DNA of 64,000 nt from positions 1,364,001 through 1,428,000 of the forward strand of contig NZ_CP126260.1 of NCBI RefSeq assembly GCF_003234365.2, read 5' to 3'. Position 1 is the first letter of the stretch, and the number at the start of each line of letters is the position of its first letter. The position numbers and the translations under genes are program-made. Of the stretch, positions 7,962 to 17,252 are shown one piece after another. The notes under the pieces were generated by a model. The model searched no databases and was not told the DNA's origin. It worked only from the letters and a program-made list of their open reading frames with translations. Origin of the DNA: Curtobacterium sp. MCJR17_020. GTDB lineage: Bacteria; Actinomycetota; Actinomycetes; Actinomycetales; Microbacteriaceae.

Positions 7962-8869
7962 CCGCCATCGACACCCGCCCACCCACCGACACCCGCGCGG
8001 TGACCACCGGCGACGCGCGACGACCGGGCCGCGGGCACCGGCGACGCCTCGGCGGCACGAACTGGACCCTGACCGTCGTGCTCGGACTGGCCGCGCTGAC
8101 GGTCCTCATCCCGCTGTACGTCACCGTCGCCATGGCGTTCAAGACGAGCGAACAGTCCGTCGACGGCAACGCCCTGTCGTTGCCGTTCCCGTTCAACCCC
8201 GGCTCGTTCGCGTCCGCCTGGGAGCTCACGCGCTTCCCCGTCTCGTTCTCGGTGTCGCTCGGCGTCGCAGCGCTCACCGTCGTCGCGACCCTGCTGCTCA
8301 GCTCGTTCGCCTCGTACGCGATCGTCCGGAACTGGCACAAGCGGTTCTTCCGGTGGTCGTTCGTCTACCTGCTGGCGGCGATGTTCCTGCCGTTCCCGGT
8401 CGTCGCACTGCCGCAGATCAAGCTGACCGCCCAGATGGGCCTCGACAACCCGATCGGCGTCGGCATCCTGCACGCCATGTTCCAACTGTCGTTCAGCGTG
8501 CTGCTCTACTCGGCGTACCTGCGGTCGATCCCGGTCGAGCTCGAGGAGAGCGCCCGCATCGACGGCGCCTCGACGTGGCAGATCTTCTGGCGGATCATCC
8601 TGCCGCTGCTCGGACCGATGAACGCCACCGTCGGGATCTTCGCGTTCCTGGCGTCGTGGAACGACTTCATGATGCCGTCGCTCATCACCGCCGACCCGAC
8701 CCTGCAGACCCTGCCCGTGGTGCAGAACATCTTCCAGAGCCAGTTCGGCACGAACTACAACGTCGCCTTCGCCTCGTACCTGATGGCCATGGCGCCGACG
8801 ATCATCGTCTACCTGTTCGCGCAGCGCTGGGTCATCAGCGGCGTGACGCAGGGCGCGGTCAAGAGCTGA
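7958..8869 (+). CDS. Sugar ABC transporter permease (MalG-type)
   Basis: A 303-residue partner permease. The EAA loop reads ELEESARIDGASTWQIFWRI near residue 200, and the C-terminal span ends in VISGVTQGAVKS, a standard MalG-like finish. The N-terminal 40 residues are polar and Arg-rich. It overlaps the preceding gene by four bases and is followed after 10 bases by the GH31 gene. Confidence 0.93.
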   Translation: MTAIDTRPPTDTRAVTTGDARRPGRGHRRRLGGTNWTLTVVLGLAALTVLIPLYVTVAMAFKTSEQSVDGNALSLPFPFNPGSFASAWELTRFPVSFSVSLGVAALTVVATLLLSSFASYAIVRNWHKRFFRWSFVYLLAAMFLPFPVVALPQIKLTAQMGLDNPIGVGILHAMFQLSFSVLLYSAYLRSIPVELEESARIDGASTWQIFWRIILPLLGPMNATVGIFAFLASWNDFMMPSLITADPTLQTLPVVQNIFQSQFGTNYNVAFASYLMAMAPTIIVYLFAQRWVISGVTQGAVKS

Positions 8870-8879
8870 GGGGTACGAC

Positions 8880-11249
8880 GTGACCATGACGACCACCACA
8901 CTCCCGACCATCCGGCCGTTCCCCGGATCCGACCCGGTCGCCGACCCGGCCGCCGTCGTCACCGGCGAGCACTGGCGGATCACGGTGCTGGACGCCGGCA
9001 CGTACCGCATCGAGTGGAGCGACGACGGCGGGTTCGAGGACCGCGCCTCGACGTTCGCGATCCGGCGGCGGTTGCCGGTGCCGGGGTTCACCGTGGAGCG
9101 CGTCGGCGAAGGTGGCCTCGTCGTCACCACCGAACGGGCCCGGCTCCGGTACGACGGCCGTCCGTTCAGCCCGAGCGGCCTGGTCGTCGAGACCATCGGC
9201 CCGGACGCGAACCGCTGGCGCTGGGGGCAGGAGCCTCGCGACCTCGGCGGCACCGGCCGCACCCTCGACGACGTCGACGGCCGGATGGTGCTCGAACCCG
9301 GCATCCTGGCCCGCGACGGCATCACCGCGCTGGACGACAGCGAGTCGTTCCTGTTCGAGGACGACGGCTGGATCGGCACGCGCGTCCCCGGCCGCCGCGA
9401 CGTCACGGTGTTCGCCCACGGCCGCGACTTCGCCGCAGCCCTCCGCGCCTTCCACCAGGTGTCCGGCGCCCCCACGCGCCTGCCCCGGTGGGCGCTCGGC
9501 AACTGGTGGAGCCGCTACCACCCGTACAGCGACACCTCGTACCTGGAGCTCATGGACCGGTTCGCCGCGGAACGCCTGCCGTTCTCGGTCGCGGTCATCG
9601 ACATGGACTGGCACCGCGTCGACTCCGTACCGCCGCAGTTCGGTGACGGCTGGACCGGCTACTCGTGGGAGCCGTCGCTCTTCCCCGACCCGCAGGCCTT
9701 CCTGGCTGAACTGCACCGGCGGGGGATGCACACGACGCTCAACCTGCACCCCGCCGACGGCGTCCGGGCGTTCGAGGACGCCTACCCCGCGGTGGCCGAG
9801 GCGATGGGGATCGACCCGGCGACCGAGCAGCCGATCCCGTTCGACCCGACCGACCGGCGGTTCCTGCAGGTGTACTTCGACCAGCTGCACCGACCGCTCG
9901 AAGCGCAGGGCGTCGACTTCTGGTGGATCGACTGGCAGCAGGGCAGCGAGAGCGGTCTGCCCGGCGTCGACCCGCTCTGGCTGCTCAACCACTTCCACCT
10001 GCTCGACTCGGCGCGCTCGGGGGACCAGGGGATGACCTTCTCGCGCTACGCCGGCCCCGGCAGCCAGCGCTACGCCGTCGGGTTCTCCGGCGACGCCGTC
10101 GTGTCCTGGGCGTCGCTGGCGTTCCAGCCCGAGTTCACCGCCACCTCCGCGAACATCGGCTACCCCTGGTGGAGCCACGACATCGGCGGCCACACCCGCG
10201 GCGTCCGCGACGACGAACTCGCCACGCGCTGGGTGCAGTTCGGGGTGTTCTCACCGATCATGCGCCTGCACTCCGCCAACAACCCGTTCATCCGCAAGGA
10301 ACCGTGGGTGTTCCCGGCCGAGGCACGCACCGCGATGGGGGAGGCCCTGCGCTTCCGCCACCGCCTGGTGCCGTACCTGCACACCATGAACCACCGGACC
10401 GCCGAGGGCACCGCGCTCGTCCGCCCGCTGTACCACCTGGAACCACGGCGCGACGAGGCGTACCGGGTGCCGAACACGTACGCCTTCGGGTCAGAACTGC
10501 TCGTTGCCCCGATCGTCGAACCGCGCGACCCCGTCACCTTGCACGGGACCGCACGGTCCTGGTTGCCGCCGGGGACCTGGACCGACGTGTTCACCGGCAC
10601 CGTGTACTCCGGCGACCGGTTCGTCGACCTGCACCGCACCCTCGACACCGTGCCCGTGCTGCTGCGCGAGGGCGGGTTGCTGCCCCTCGCCGCCGAAGAC
10701 CAACTCGACGCCACCGCGAACCCGACCGCGTTCGAGGTCCTCGTCGCCCCCGGTGCCTCCGGCTCGTTCACCCTGGTCGAGGACCAGGAGGACCCCGCCA
10801 GCGACGCCGGCCGCGGTGCCGAGACCCGACTGACGTGGGACGCGGCGCTCGCCGAGTTCCGCGTGCACGCCACCACGGGCGCGGTCGACGTCGTCCCGGC
10901 CCGTCGCGACTGGCGGATCACGTTCCTCGCCGCCCCCGCGGACGGGCAGATCGTGTCCGCTCGTGGCGAGGACCGGTTCTCGGTCGACCTGACCGTGGAC
11001 TCGACTGCGGGCGGAGCGGTCACGTTGACCGGATCGCCGGTGGTCGGCGTCGACCCCCGCGAGGCCGTCCGGCGAGCCCTCGAACGCGCGCAGGCCGGCA
11101 ACGCGGAGAAGCTCACCGCGTGGGAGATCGTGTCGAAGGACCTGCCGCGCGCCGACCGGATCGTCGAGCTCGGGACCGTCGACCTGCCCGAGACGCTGCG
11201 TGCCGTCGTCGTCGAGCTGCTGGGAAGCGTGCACCCGGGCGAGCGCTGA
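8880..11249 (+). CDS. Glycoside hydrolase family 31 (alpha-glycosidase)
   Basis: A 789-residue GH31 enzyme with no signal peptide, so it acts on imported oligosaccharides. The catalytic nucleophile is the Asp of WWIDWQQG (near residue 351) and the acid/base is the Asp of FSGDAVVSW (near 405). Flanking family motifs include LGNWWSRYHPYSD, VIDMDWH and GYPWWSHDIGGH. An N-terminal beta-sandwich (1-200) and a C-terminal beta domain (from about 560) fit the family. GH31 covers alpha-glucosidases, alpha-xylosidases, sulfoquinovosidases and transglycosylases; the specificity is undecided. The GTG at 8880 lies behind GAGGGG; an ATG two codons in is possible. Confidence 0.92.
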   Translation: MTMTTTTLPTIRPFPGSDPVADPAAVVTGEHWRITVLDAGTYRIEWSDDGGFEDRASTFAIRRRLPVPGFTVERVGEGGLVVTTERARLRYDGRPFSPSGLVVETIGPDANRWRWGQEPRDLGGTGRTLDDVDGRMVLEPGILARDGITALDDSESFLFEDDGWIGTRVPGRRDVTVFAHGRDFAAALRAFHQVSGAPTRLPRWALGNWWSRYHPYSDTSYLELMDRFAAERLPFSVAVIDMDWHRVDSVPPQFGDGWTGYSWEPSLFPDPQAFLAELHRRGMHTTLNLHPADGVRAFEDAYPAVAEAMGIDPATEQPIPFDPTDRRFLQVYFDQLHRPLEAQGVDFWWIDWQQGSESGLPGVDPLWLLNHFHLLDSARSGDQGMTFSRYAGPGSQRYAVGFSGDAVVSWASLAFQPEFTATSANIGYPWWSHDIGGHTRGVRDDELATRWVQFGVFSPIMRLHSANNPFIRKEPWVFPAEARTAMGEALRFRHRLVPYLHTMNHRTAEGTALVRPLYHLEPRRDEAYRVPNTYAFGSELLVAPIVEPRDPVTLHGTARSWLPPGTWTDVFTGTVYSGDRFVDLHRTLDTVPVLLREGGLLPLAAEDQLDATANPTAFEVLVAPGASGSFTLVEDQEDPASDAGRGAETRLTWDAALAEFRVHATTGAVDVVPARRDWRITFLAAPADGQIVSARGEDRFSVDLTVDSTAGGAVTLTGSPVVGVDPREAVRRALERAQAGNAEKLTAWEIVSKDLPRADRIVELGTVDLPETLRAVVVELLGSVHPGER

Positions 11250-11271
11250 GCGGCCTCGAGACTCGCGCTGG

Positions 11272-11309
11272 GCGACACTTCTCGGGCGGATCGCCACGAG
11301 GAGTGTCGC
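11272..11309. terminator. Bidirectional terminator hairpin
   Basis: GCGACACTTCTCG at 11272-11284 pairs with CGAGGAGTGTCGC at 11297-11309 with one G-U pair, across a 12-base loop. It sits between the convergent GH31 and LacI genes, right next to the LacI stop. A GAGACTCG motif is repeated on both flanks. Confidence 0.7.
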
Positions 11310-12365
11310 TCAGGCCGAGACTCGGCCCTGCGCCTGCCCGCGGTCGACCGAACCATCCGGGAACGGCGCGCTCTCGCCCACCAGCAGCCGGTGCCCGACC
11401 GTGACCAGGCGGCCCGGCACCTCAGAGCCGTCCATCCGCTCGAGCAGCAGGTCGAGGGCGGTGTCCGCCAGCGCGACGGTGTCCGGCGCGACCGACGTCA
11501 GGCTCGGCACCAGGCTCGACCCGAGTCCCATCGCGTCCCACCCGACCACCGCGATGTCCCGCGGGGCGTCGAGTCCGCGCAACCGCATCGCGCGCAGGAC
11601 CCCGAGGGCGGCGAGGTCGTCGCGGCAGAGCAGTGCGTCGACCCGGAGTCCGGCGTCGAGCGCTCGACCGAACGCGGTCTCGGCACCTGCGGCGTCACCG
11701 ACCTCGCGGGGAACCAGGAGCGCGTCGTCGACCGGCAGGCCGGCGGCTGCGAGTCCGGCCCGGTAGCCGTCGAGCCGCAGGCCGGAGGTGCTGGACTCCG
11801 GCCCGGTCTCGTGCCCGAAGAAACCGATGCGTCGGCGGCCGAGCGCGACCAGGTGGGCGACCGCCTGCGCCGCCGCGGCCGCGTTGTCGATGACCACCTG
11901 GTCGGAGTGCTGGGGACGGACGTCCTCGCCGAGGAACACCACGGCGGTGTCGCCGCGGATCCGGTCGATCGCCTCCGGGGTCATCACCTGGGGGTGGATG
12001 ACGACGCCGTCGACCACCCCGGCCTCGCGACCGCGCACGGCGGAGCGCTCGCCGTCGGCCTCGCCGAGCGTCTCCTCGAGCAGCAGCTGGTAGCCGCGTT
12101 GCGCACAGACGCGGGAGAACACGTGCGCGAGTTCGGCGAAGTAGGGCCGACGCAGGTCGGGGAACGCGAAGGCGAGCATGTTCGACCGGCCGGTGGCGAG
12201 CGACCGACCGGAGACGTTCGGGCGGTACCCGAGCTCGTCGATGGCGGCCTGCACCCGGTCGCGCATCGGCGGACTGACGTGCTGGTAGCCGCGCACGACG
12301 TTGGACACGGTCTTCATCGAGACGCCGGCGTGCACGGCGACGTCCTGCAGCGTGACCTTGCCCAT
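11310..12365 (-). CDS. LacI-family transcriptional repressor (GH31 operon)
   Basis: A 351-residue LacI/GalR regulator. The N-terminal helix-turn-helix TLQDVAVHAGVSMKTVSNVV is followed by the hinge helix RPNVSGRSLATGRS and a periplasmic-binding-protein-like sugar domain (residues 60-340, with VVGWDAMGLGSSLVPSLTSV near the end). It is convergent with the ABC-GH31 operon and most likely represses it through the TTTACAGCGCTGTAAA site at 5635-5650. Its own start codon follows a TACGGT box by six bases. Confidence 0.92.
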   Translation of the reverse strand: MGKVTLQDVAVHAGVSMKTVSNVVRGYQHVSPPMRDRVQAAIDELGYRPNVSGRSLATGRSNMLAFAFPDLRRPYFAELAHVFSRVCAQRGYQLLLEETLGEADGERSAVRGREAGVVDGVVIHPQVMTPEAIDRIRGDTAVVFLGEDVRPQHSDQVVIDNAAAAAQAVAHLVALGRRRIGFFGHETGPESSTSGLRLDGYRAGLAAAGLPVDDALLVPREVGDAAGAETAFGRALDAGLRVDALLCRDDLAALGVLRAMRLRGLDAPRDIAVVGWDAMGLGSSLVPSLTSVAPDTVALADTALDLLLERMDGSEVPGRLVTVGHRLLVGESAPFPDGSVDRGQAQGRVSA

Positions 12366-12371
12366 CCGATC

Positions 12372-12377
12372 ACCGTA
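12372..12377 (-). promoter_or_regulatory. -10 element TACGGT for the LacI gene
   Basis: On the minus strand TACGGT is followed by six bases and then the ATG at 12365. This is the leaderless arrangement. Confidence 0.55.
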
Positions 12378-12495
12378 GCGGGCGGCTGATTGTCAGGTGG
12401 AAACGCAACTTCAGGCCCTAGGGTCGCGACAAGCGCAATCGCGTGAACTCTCTCGAACCGGCTGAAGGGCCGGTCCGTCAGGAAGGTCGGTCCAC

Positions 12496-13605
12496 TTGAC
12501 CACCACTCCGCTCGCTCCGGGCTACACACGTACTTGTCCAGGAACAGGAAGCCCCAAGGGCACCTCGACCTACTCCGCTCTGCTCGCGCAGGTGAAGGAG
12601 AACGGACTCCTCCGCCGCCGCACCGGGTTCTACTGGTCGCTGTTCGGCACACTCATCGTCACCTTCGCCCTCGCGTGGGTCGCGTTCGCGTTCCTCGGCG
12701 ACACCTGGTTCCAGCTCATCGTGGCCGGCGCGCTCGGTGTGCTGTTCACGCAGTTCGCATTCCTGTCGCACGAAGCCGCGCACCGTCAGGTCTTCGCCTC
12801 GCAGAAGTGGAACGACCACGCCGGCCGCTGGCTCGGCACGTTCATGGTCGGCCTCAGCTACTCGTGGTGGATGAACAAGCACACCCGCCACCACGGCAAC
12901 CCGAACACCGTCGGCAAGGACCCCGACATCTCGCCCGACGGCATCCGGTTCCTGCCGGAGGACGCCGCCGCGGTGAAGGGGCCGCTCATGACGACGTTCA
13001 TGCGGTTCCAGGGCTGGCTGTTCTTCCCCCTGCTGACGCTCGAGGGCCTGAACCTGCACCGGTACGCCGTGCAGAGCATCGTCACCGGCAACGGCACCAA
13101 GGCCGACGTGAAGCACCGCTGGCTCGAGGCCGCGCTGCTCGTCGCCCGCTTCGGCATCTACCTGACGGTCGTGTTCTGGTTCCTGCCGTTCGGCATGGCC
13201 TGCGCGTTCCTCGGTGTGCAGCTCGCCGTGTTCGGCGTCATGATGGGTGCCTCGTTCGCCCCGAACCACAAGGGCATGCCGACCATCGCGCACGACGCCA
13301 AGGTCGACTTCTTCTCGCGTCAGGTCCGGACGTCGCGCAACATCCGCGGCGGCTGGTGGGTCTCGTTCCTGATGGGCGGCCTGAACTACCAGGTCGAGCA
13401 CCACCTGTTCCCGTCGATGCCCCGTCCGGCGCTGAAGCAGGCCCGCCTGCTCGTCCGCGACCACTGCGACACGCTCGACGTGCCCTACACCGAGACCACC
13501 CTGCTGCGCTCCTACGGCATCGTCGTCCGGTACCTGAACCGGGTCGGGCTCGCTGCCCGTGACCCGTTCGCCTGCCCGATGGTCGCGCAACTGCGCATCC
13601 ACTGA
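12496..13605 (+). CDS. Membrane acyl-lipid fatty acid desaturase
   Basis: A 369-residue di-iron desaturase. All three histidine boxes are present: HEAAH (near residue 95), HTRHH (near 132) and QVEHH (near 298, the QxxHH form typical of front-end and DesA3-type enzymes). Pairs of membrane spans lie near 50-90 and 205-255. It introduces double bonds into membrane acyl chains with O2 and an electron donor. The TTG start is supported by AGGAAGG nine bases upstream. A cold-shock protein gene follows after 16 bases, suggesting shared low-temperature expression. Confidence 0.92.
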   Translation: MTTTPLAPGYTRTCPGTGSPKGTSTYSALLAQVKENGLLRRRTGFYWSLFGTLIVTFALAWVAFAFLGDTWFQLIVAGALGVLFTQFAFLSHEAAHRQVFASQKWNDHAGRWLGTFMVGLSYSWWMNKHTRHHGNPNTVGKDPDISPDGIRFLPEDAAAVKGPLMTTFMRFQGWLFFPLLTLEGLNLHRYAVQSIVTGNGTKADVKHRWLEAALLVARFGIYLTVVFWFLPFGMACAFLGVQLAVFGVMMGASFAPNHKGMPTIAHDAKVDFFSRQVRTSRNIRGGWWVSFLMGGLNYQVEHHLFPSMPRPALKQARLLVRDHCDTLDVPYTETTLLRSYGIVVRYLNRVGLAARDPFACPMVAQLRIH

Positions 13606-13621
13606 CGCCGTGCTGTCGACC

Positions 13622-13831
13622 ATGCCGACCGGCACCGTGAAGTGGTTCGACCACGCCAAGGGGTACGGCTTCATCCACCCCGACGACGGGTCCGAGGACC
13701 TGTTCGCCCACTTCTCCAGCATCATCGCGACGACCGGCTACCGGTCGCTCGAGGAGAACGACCACGTGCAGTACGACGTGGGCCCCGGCAAGAAGGGCCC
13801 GCAGGCGGACAACATCTCGATCATCCGCTGA
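13622..13831 (+). CDS. Cold-shock protein (CspA family)
   Basis: This 69-residue protein is a single OB-fold cold-shock domain. The RNP1-like motif KGYGFIHP and the RNP2-like motif LFAHFSS, which bind single-stranded RNA or DNA, are both present. It begins MPTGTVKWFD, the usual start, so the ATG at 13622 is chosen over a longer frame. It lies 16 bases behind the desaturase and ahead of a perfect terminator palindrome. It probably acts as an RNA chaperone co-expressed with the desaturase. Confidence 0.93.
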   Translation: MPTGTVKWFDHAKGYGFIHPDDGSEDLFAHFSSIIATTGYRSLEENDHVQYDVGPGKKGPQADNISIIR

Positions 13832-13842
13832 CGCGGACGACG

Positions 13843-13882
13843 GACGGGAGGCACGGTGCCAGCTGGCACCGTGCCTCCCGTC
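13843..13882 (+). terminator. Rho-independent terminator of the desaturase-csp operon
   Basis: A perfect 40-base palindrome has arms GACGGGAGGCACGGTGCCAG at 13843-13862 and its complement at 13863-13882. It is followed by the T-rich run GTTTCTTT and starts 12 bases after the csp stop. Confidence 0.85.
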
Positions 13883-13928
13883 GTTTCTTTCCCATGGCCA
13901 CTGCGCTGGTACGCGGAACCGGGCGTAG

Positions 13929-13949
13929 CTGGTCGAAAGAACCGACCAG
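13929..13949 (-). terminator. Possible terminator of the alpha-galactoside importer operon
   Basis: CTGGTCG and CGACCAG form a 7-base stem with a 7-base loop about 55 bases past the last permease stop. There is no clear T-run. Nothing else is recognised in 13883-14004. Confidence 0.35.
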
Positions 13950-14004
13950 GTACGCCCGATTCGGCCAGGTACGCCGCCCGCCCGCCCGCGCCGCCGTCGC
14001 CGCG

Positions 14005-14880
14005 CTACTTGATGCCGGTCGACGCGATGCCCTGCACGAACTGTCGTTGGAACGCCAGGAACACCACGAGCAGCGGCAGCACGGTCACGGTCGCGATGGC
14101 CATCACGGCACCCCACGGCGAACTGAACGCGGGGTTGTTCGTCAGCGTCGACAGGGCCACCGGCACGGTCAGGTTCTCGTTGCCCTGCAGCACGACGAGC
14201 GGCCAGAGGAAGTCGTTCCACCGGGTCATGAAGCCGAGGATCACGAGCACACCGACCAGGGGGCCGCACGAGGGCAGCACCACCCGGAAGAACGTCTGGA
14301 ACTCGCCGGCGCCGTCGAGCCGAGCGGCCTCCATCAGGGCGTCCGGCACCCCGAGCATGAACTGCCGGGCGATGAAGATCCCGACGACGTCGAACACGGT
14401 CGGCAGGATCACCGCCCAGGGGGAGTCGACCAGGCCGATCTTCGCGACGACCAGGAAGCTCGGCACCAGGGTGACTTGGATCGGGATCATGATCGTGACG
14501 AGGAACGCCGAGTAGAGCAGCCCCCGGCCCATGAACCGGAACTTGGCGAGGGCGTACCCGGCCATCAGCGAGACGACGACGCTCAACGCGGTGCCGACGC
14601 TGGTGATGAGCGCCGAGTTGCCGAGCCACCGCCAGACCGGCTGCGTGCTGAACACCTGCGTGTAGTTCTCGAACGTCGGCCGGGTCGGGAACAGCGAGAA
14701 CGTCCCGCTCTGCGACTGCCCGCCGGGGGTGAGTGCCGAGACGACCATCCAGTACAGCGGGAACACCATCAGGATGGCCAGGGCGGTGAGCCCGGCGACG
14801 AGCACCCAGCGACCAGGCCGGCGCCGGGAGCGGGCTCCAGCCGGACGGCGGCGGGGACCACGGACATCGAGTACGGCCAT
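14005..14880 (-). CDS. Sugar ABC transporter permease (MalG-type, alpha-galactoside operon)
   Basis: A 291-residue CUT1 permease with six predicted spans and the EAA loop ALMEAARLDGAGEFQTFFRV near residue 185. The ATG at 14880 overlaps the preceding permease's stop by one base, so it is translationally coupled. The Arg-rich N-terminus (residues 5-22) is cytoplasmic. A longer frame upstream is not used because it only shadows the neighbouring permease. It is the last gene of the operon. Confidence 0.92.
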   Translation of the reverse strand: MAVLDVRGPRRRPAGARSRRRPGRWVLVAGLTALAILMVFPLYWMVVSALTPGGQSQSGTFSLFPTRPTFENYTQVFSTQPVWRWLGNSALITSVGTALSVVVSLMAGYALAKFRFMGRGLLYSAFLVTIMIPIQVTLVPSFLVVAKIGLVDSPWAVILPTVFDVVGIFIARQFMLGVPDALMEAARLDGAGEFQTFFRVVLPSCGPLVGVLVILGFMTRWNDFLWPLVVLQGNENLTVPVALSTLTNNPAFSSPWGAVMAIATVTVLPLLVVFLAFQRQFVQGIASTGIK

Positions 14881-15839
14881 CAGAGCATCTCCTCCGCCTT
14901 GCGGTTGGCGCGCTGCCGGAGCAGCGTGAACACGAGCAGGATCGCGACGAGCACCAGTCCGAGCGCCGCGGCGTAGCCCATCCGGGCATCGATGAACGCG
15001 GACCGGAACACGTACTGGATCAGCACGGTCGTCGAGAAGCCGGGTCCACCGCCGGTCATCACGTAGATGACGTCGAAAGCCTGCAACGAGAACACGACGT
15101 TCAGGATGAGCAGGATCGACGTCGTCGGGCGGAGCAGCGGCCACGTGATGGTCCGGAACCGCACCCAGCGCGAGGCGCCGTCGATCGCGGCGGCCTCCTT
15201 GAGCTCGGCGGGCACGGACTGCAGCGCGCCGAGGTAGATCACCATGCAGAAGCCGATCCGGGTCCAGACCACGACGACCACCAGGGTCGCCATCGCCCAC
15301 CCCGGAGCAGTGAGCCAGGGCACGCGCCCCATCCCGAGCGCCTCGAGCAGGTTGTTCACGACGCCGTAGTCGCCGTTGAAGATCCACGACATGATGACGC
15401 CCACCACGACGCCGGCGGCGACCATCGGCACGAAGAACAGGGCGCGGAACACCGAGCGCCCGGGCAGCGGTCGGTTCAGGGCGACCGCCAAGGCGAGCCC
15501 GATCGCCATCGAGGTCGGCACGGTGCCGAGCGTGAACACGAGCGTGTTCCGCAGCGCCGTGCCGATGAGTGGGTCGGTGCCCATGTCGACGAAGTTCTTC
15601 CCGCCGACCCAGGTGCCGTCGCCGAGCGAGGTGCTGGAGTCCTGGAAGCTCAGCGCGATCGCCGTGATGATCGGGACGAGCGAGAAGCCGAGGAACAGCA
15701 GCGCCGCGGGGCCGATGAACACGTACGGGACGAAGCGGCCCCGGCTTCGGCGGGCACCGCCGCCCGCGGGGAGTCCGCCGGTCGGAGGGGCGGTGGACGC
15801 CGTCGTGCGGACCGGCGCGGTCTCAGTTCGCAGTGACAC
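14880..15839 (-). CDS. Sugar ABC transporter permease (MalF-type, alpha-galactoside operon)
   Basis: A 319-residue CUT1 permease. The EAA motif ELKEAAAIDGASRWVRFRTI lies near residue 220. The first 35 residues are polar and Pro-rich, and six spans follow. The GTG at 15839 lies 17 bases inside the end of the binding-protein gene, an unusually long overlap for this window. Internal starts that would remove the overlap exist, so the exact N-terminus is uncertain. Confidence 0.9.
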   Translation of the reverse strand: MSLRTETAPVRTTASTAPPTGGLPAGGGARRSRGRFVPYVFIGPAALLFLGFSLVPIITAIALSFQDSSTSLGDGTWVGGKNFVDMGTDPLIGTALRNTLVFTLGTVPTSMAIGLALAVALNRPLPGRSVFRALFFVPMVAAGVVVGVIMSWIFNGDYGVVNNLLEALGMGRVPWLTAPGWAMATLVVVVVWTRIGFCMVIYLGALQSVPAELKEAAAIDGASRWVRFRTITWPLLRPTTSILLILNVVFSLQAFDVIYVMTGGGPGFSTTVLIQYVFRSAFIDARMGYAAALGLVLVAILLVFTLLRQRANRKAEEML

Positions 15840-17127
15840 TGCGCATCGCCTCCATCATCTGGTTCGAGGCCTCTTTCGGGCTCAGCTGCCCGAGCAGGCA
15901 GAGGTCGAGGTAGTCGGCGAACACCGCGTTGAGCGAGCTGAAGTACTCGCCGCTCTCGGCCTTCACCATCGAGAGCGGGATCGTCGTCCCCTGGTCGATG
16001 AACCGCTGCATCGTGTCGGTGTTCGCGGCGTACCCGATGTCCTTCGCGTCGAGGGACTTCCGGGCGGGCAGCCAGTTGCCGTCGTGGCAGAACTGCTGCA
16101 TCTTCGACCGTGACGTGATCATCGCCACGAGCTCGGCCGCGAGCTCCGGGTGCTTGCTCGACTTCGTGACGGCCAGGGCGTTGCCGCCCAGGTCGCTCGC
16201 CTCGCCGACGTTCCGGATCATCGGGGCAGTACCCCAGTTGTCCGGCATGTCGGTGTCGAGCTGCGTGATCGACTCCGGGTTGTTGAGCATCATGCCGATC
16301 TGCCCGGTCAGGAACAGGTTCCGCGAGACGTCACCGCCGCCGCTCTTGCTGAGGTTGCCCGTGGTGGCGAGTCCCTCGGCGTACCACTTCCGGCCGAAGG
16401 CCAAGGCGTCGATCGCCTCCGGGGTGTCCATCGACGGGGTTGCGCCGTCCTCGCCGAGGAACGCGCCGCCGTTCTGGTGGACCAGCGGCAGCCACCGGTA
16501 CGCCGTCTCGGGCGACGACCAGCCGTACCCGAACGCGTACTTGCCGGTGACCTGCTTGACCTCCTTCGCGACGTCGAGGAACTCGTCCCACGTCCACGCG
16601 TCGGCCAGCGCCTGCGGTGGCGTGACGCCGATCTGCTCCATGACGTCGCGGTTGTAGTAGGTGATGAAGTTGTCGGTGTGCTGGAACACGCCGTACACGC
16701 CGTCGTCCCGCGCGCCGATCGCCCAGAACGGGTCGCTGTAGTCCTGCCGGTAGTCCGCCGGGACGGACCCCGAGATGTCGACGAGGCTGCCGTTCGCGGC
16801 GTACCGGCCGATCTGCTGCGGGGTGATCCGGATGACGTCTGGCGCCAGGTCGGCGGCGAGCCGGGTGATGAACCACTGGTGGAACTGCCCGGTGGTCACC
16901 TCGACGGCGACGCTCGTGCCGGGGTGCGCCGCGACGAACTCGTCGGCGATCGCCTGGTAGCTCGTGATGTCCGTCGGGATGTTCCAGGTGGACAGGCGGA
17001 TGTGTTTCGTCCCGCCGCGGCCGGTCGTGCCGCCGCCGGCGCACGCAGCCAGCGCGCCGGTCAGCGAGATGCCGGCGAGGGCGAGGAACCCCCGTCTGGC
17101 GAGCTGGGGGGATGGTCGGGTCGGCAT
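15823..17127 (-). CDS. Sugar ABC transporter substrate-binding lipoprotein (alpha-galactoside operon)
   Basis: A 434-residue family-1 binding protein. It has a Tat-like LARRGFLALAG followed by a lipobox LAAC near residue 31, then VITYYNRDVMEQIGVTPPQA and FLTGQIGMMLNNPESI, typical of CUT1 binding proteins. The ATG at 17127 is preceded by AAAGGAGAGG. The alpha-galactosidase encoded just upstream suggests an alpha-galactoside such as melibiose or raffinose as ligand, which is inference from position. Confidence 0.93.
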   Translation of the reverse strand: MPTRPSPQLARRGFLALAGISLTGALAACAGGGTTGRGGTKHIRLSTWNIPTDITSYQAIADEFVAAHPGTSVAVEVTTGQFHQWFITRLAADLAPDVIRITPQQIGRYAANGSLVDISGSVPADYRQDYSDPFWAIGARDDGVYGVFQHTDNFITYYNRDVMEQIGVTPPQALADAWTWDEFLDVAKEVKQVTGKYAFGYGWSSPETAYRWLPLVHQNGGAFLGEDGATPSMDTPEAIDALAFGRKWYAEGLATTGNLSKSGGGDVSRNLFLTGQIGMMLNNPESITQLDTDMPDNWGTAPMIRNVGEASDLGGNALAVTKSSKHPELAAELVAMITSRSKMQQFCHDGNWLPARKSLDAKDIGYAANTDTMQRFIDQGTTIPLSMVKAESGEYFSSLNAVFADYLDLCLLGQLSPKEASNQMMEAMRSVTAN

Positions 17128-17252
17128 GGTCCTCTCCTTTGAGGTCGTGGTGCCGTTCAGGTCGGCCGGGAGGCGCGGGGTGCGCACACGGCGTGCCTCG
17201 CGTCCGACGGGGGGTCGCGTCCTGGACCCGACCCCACGTCGGGCGCGACGGT

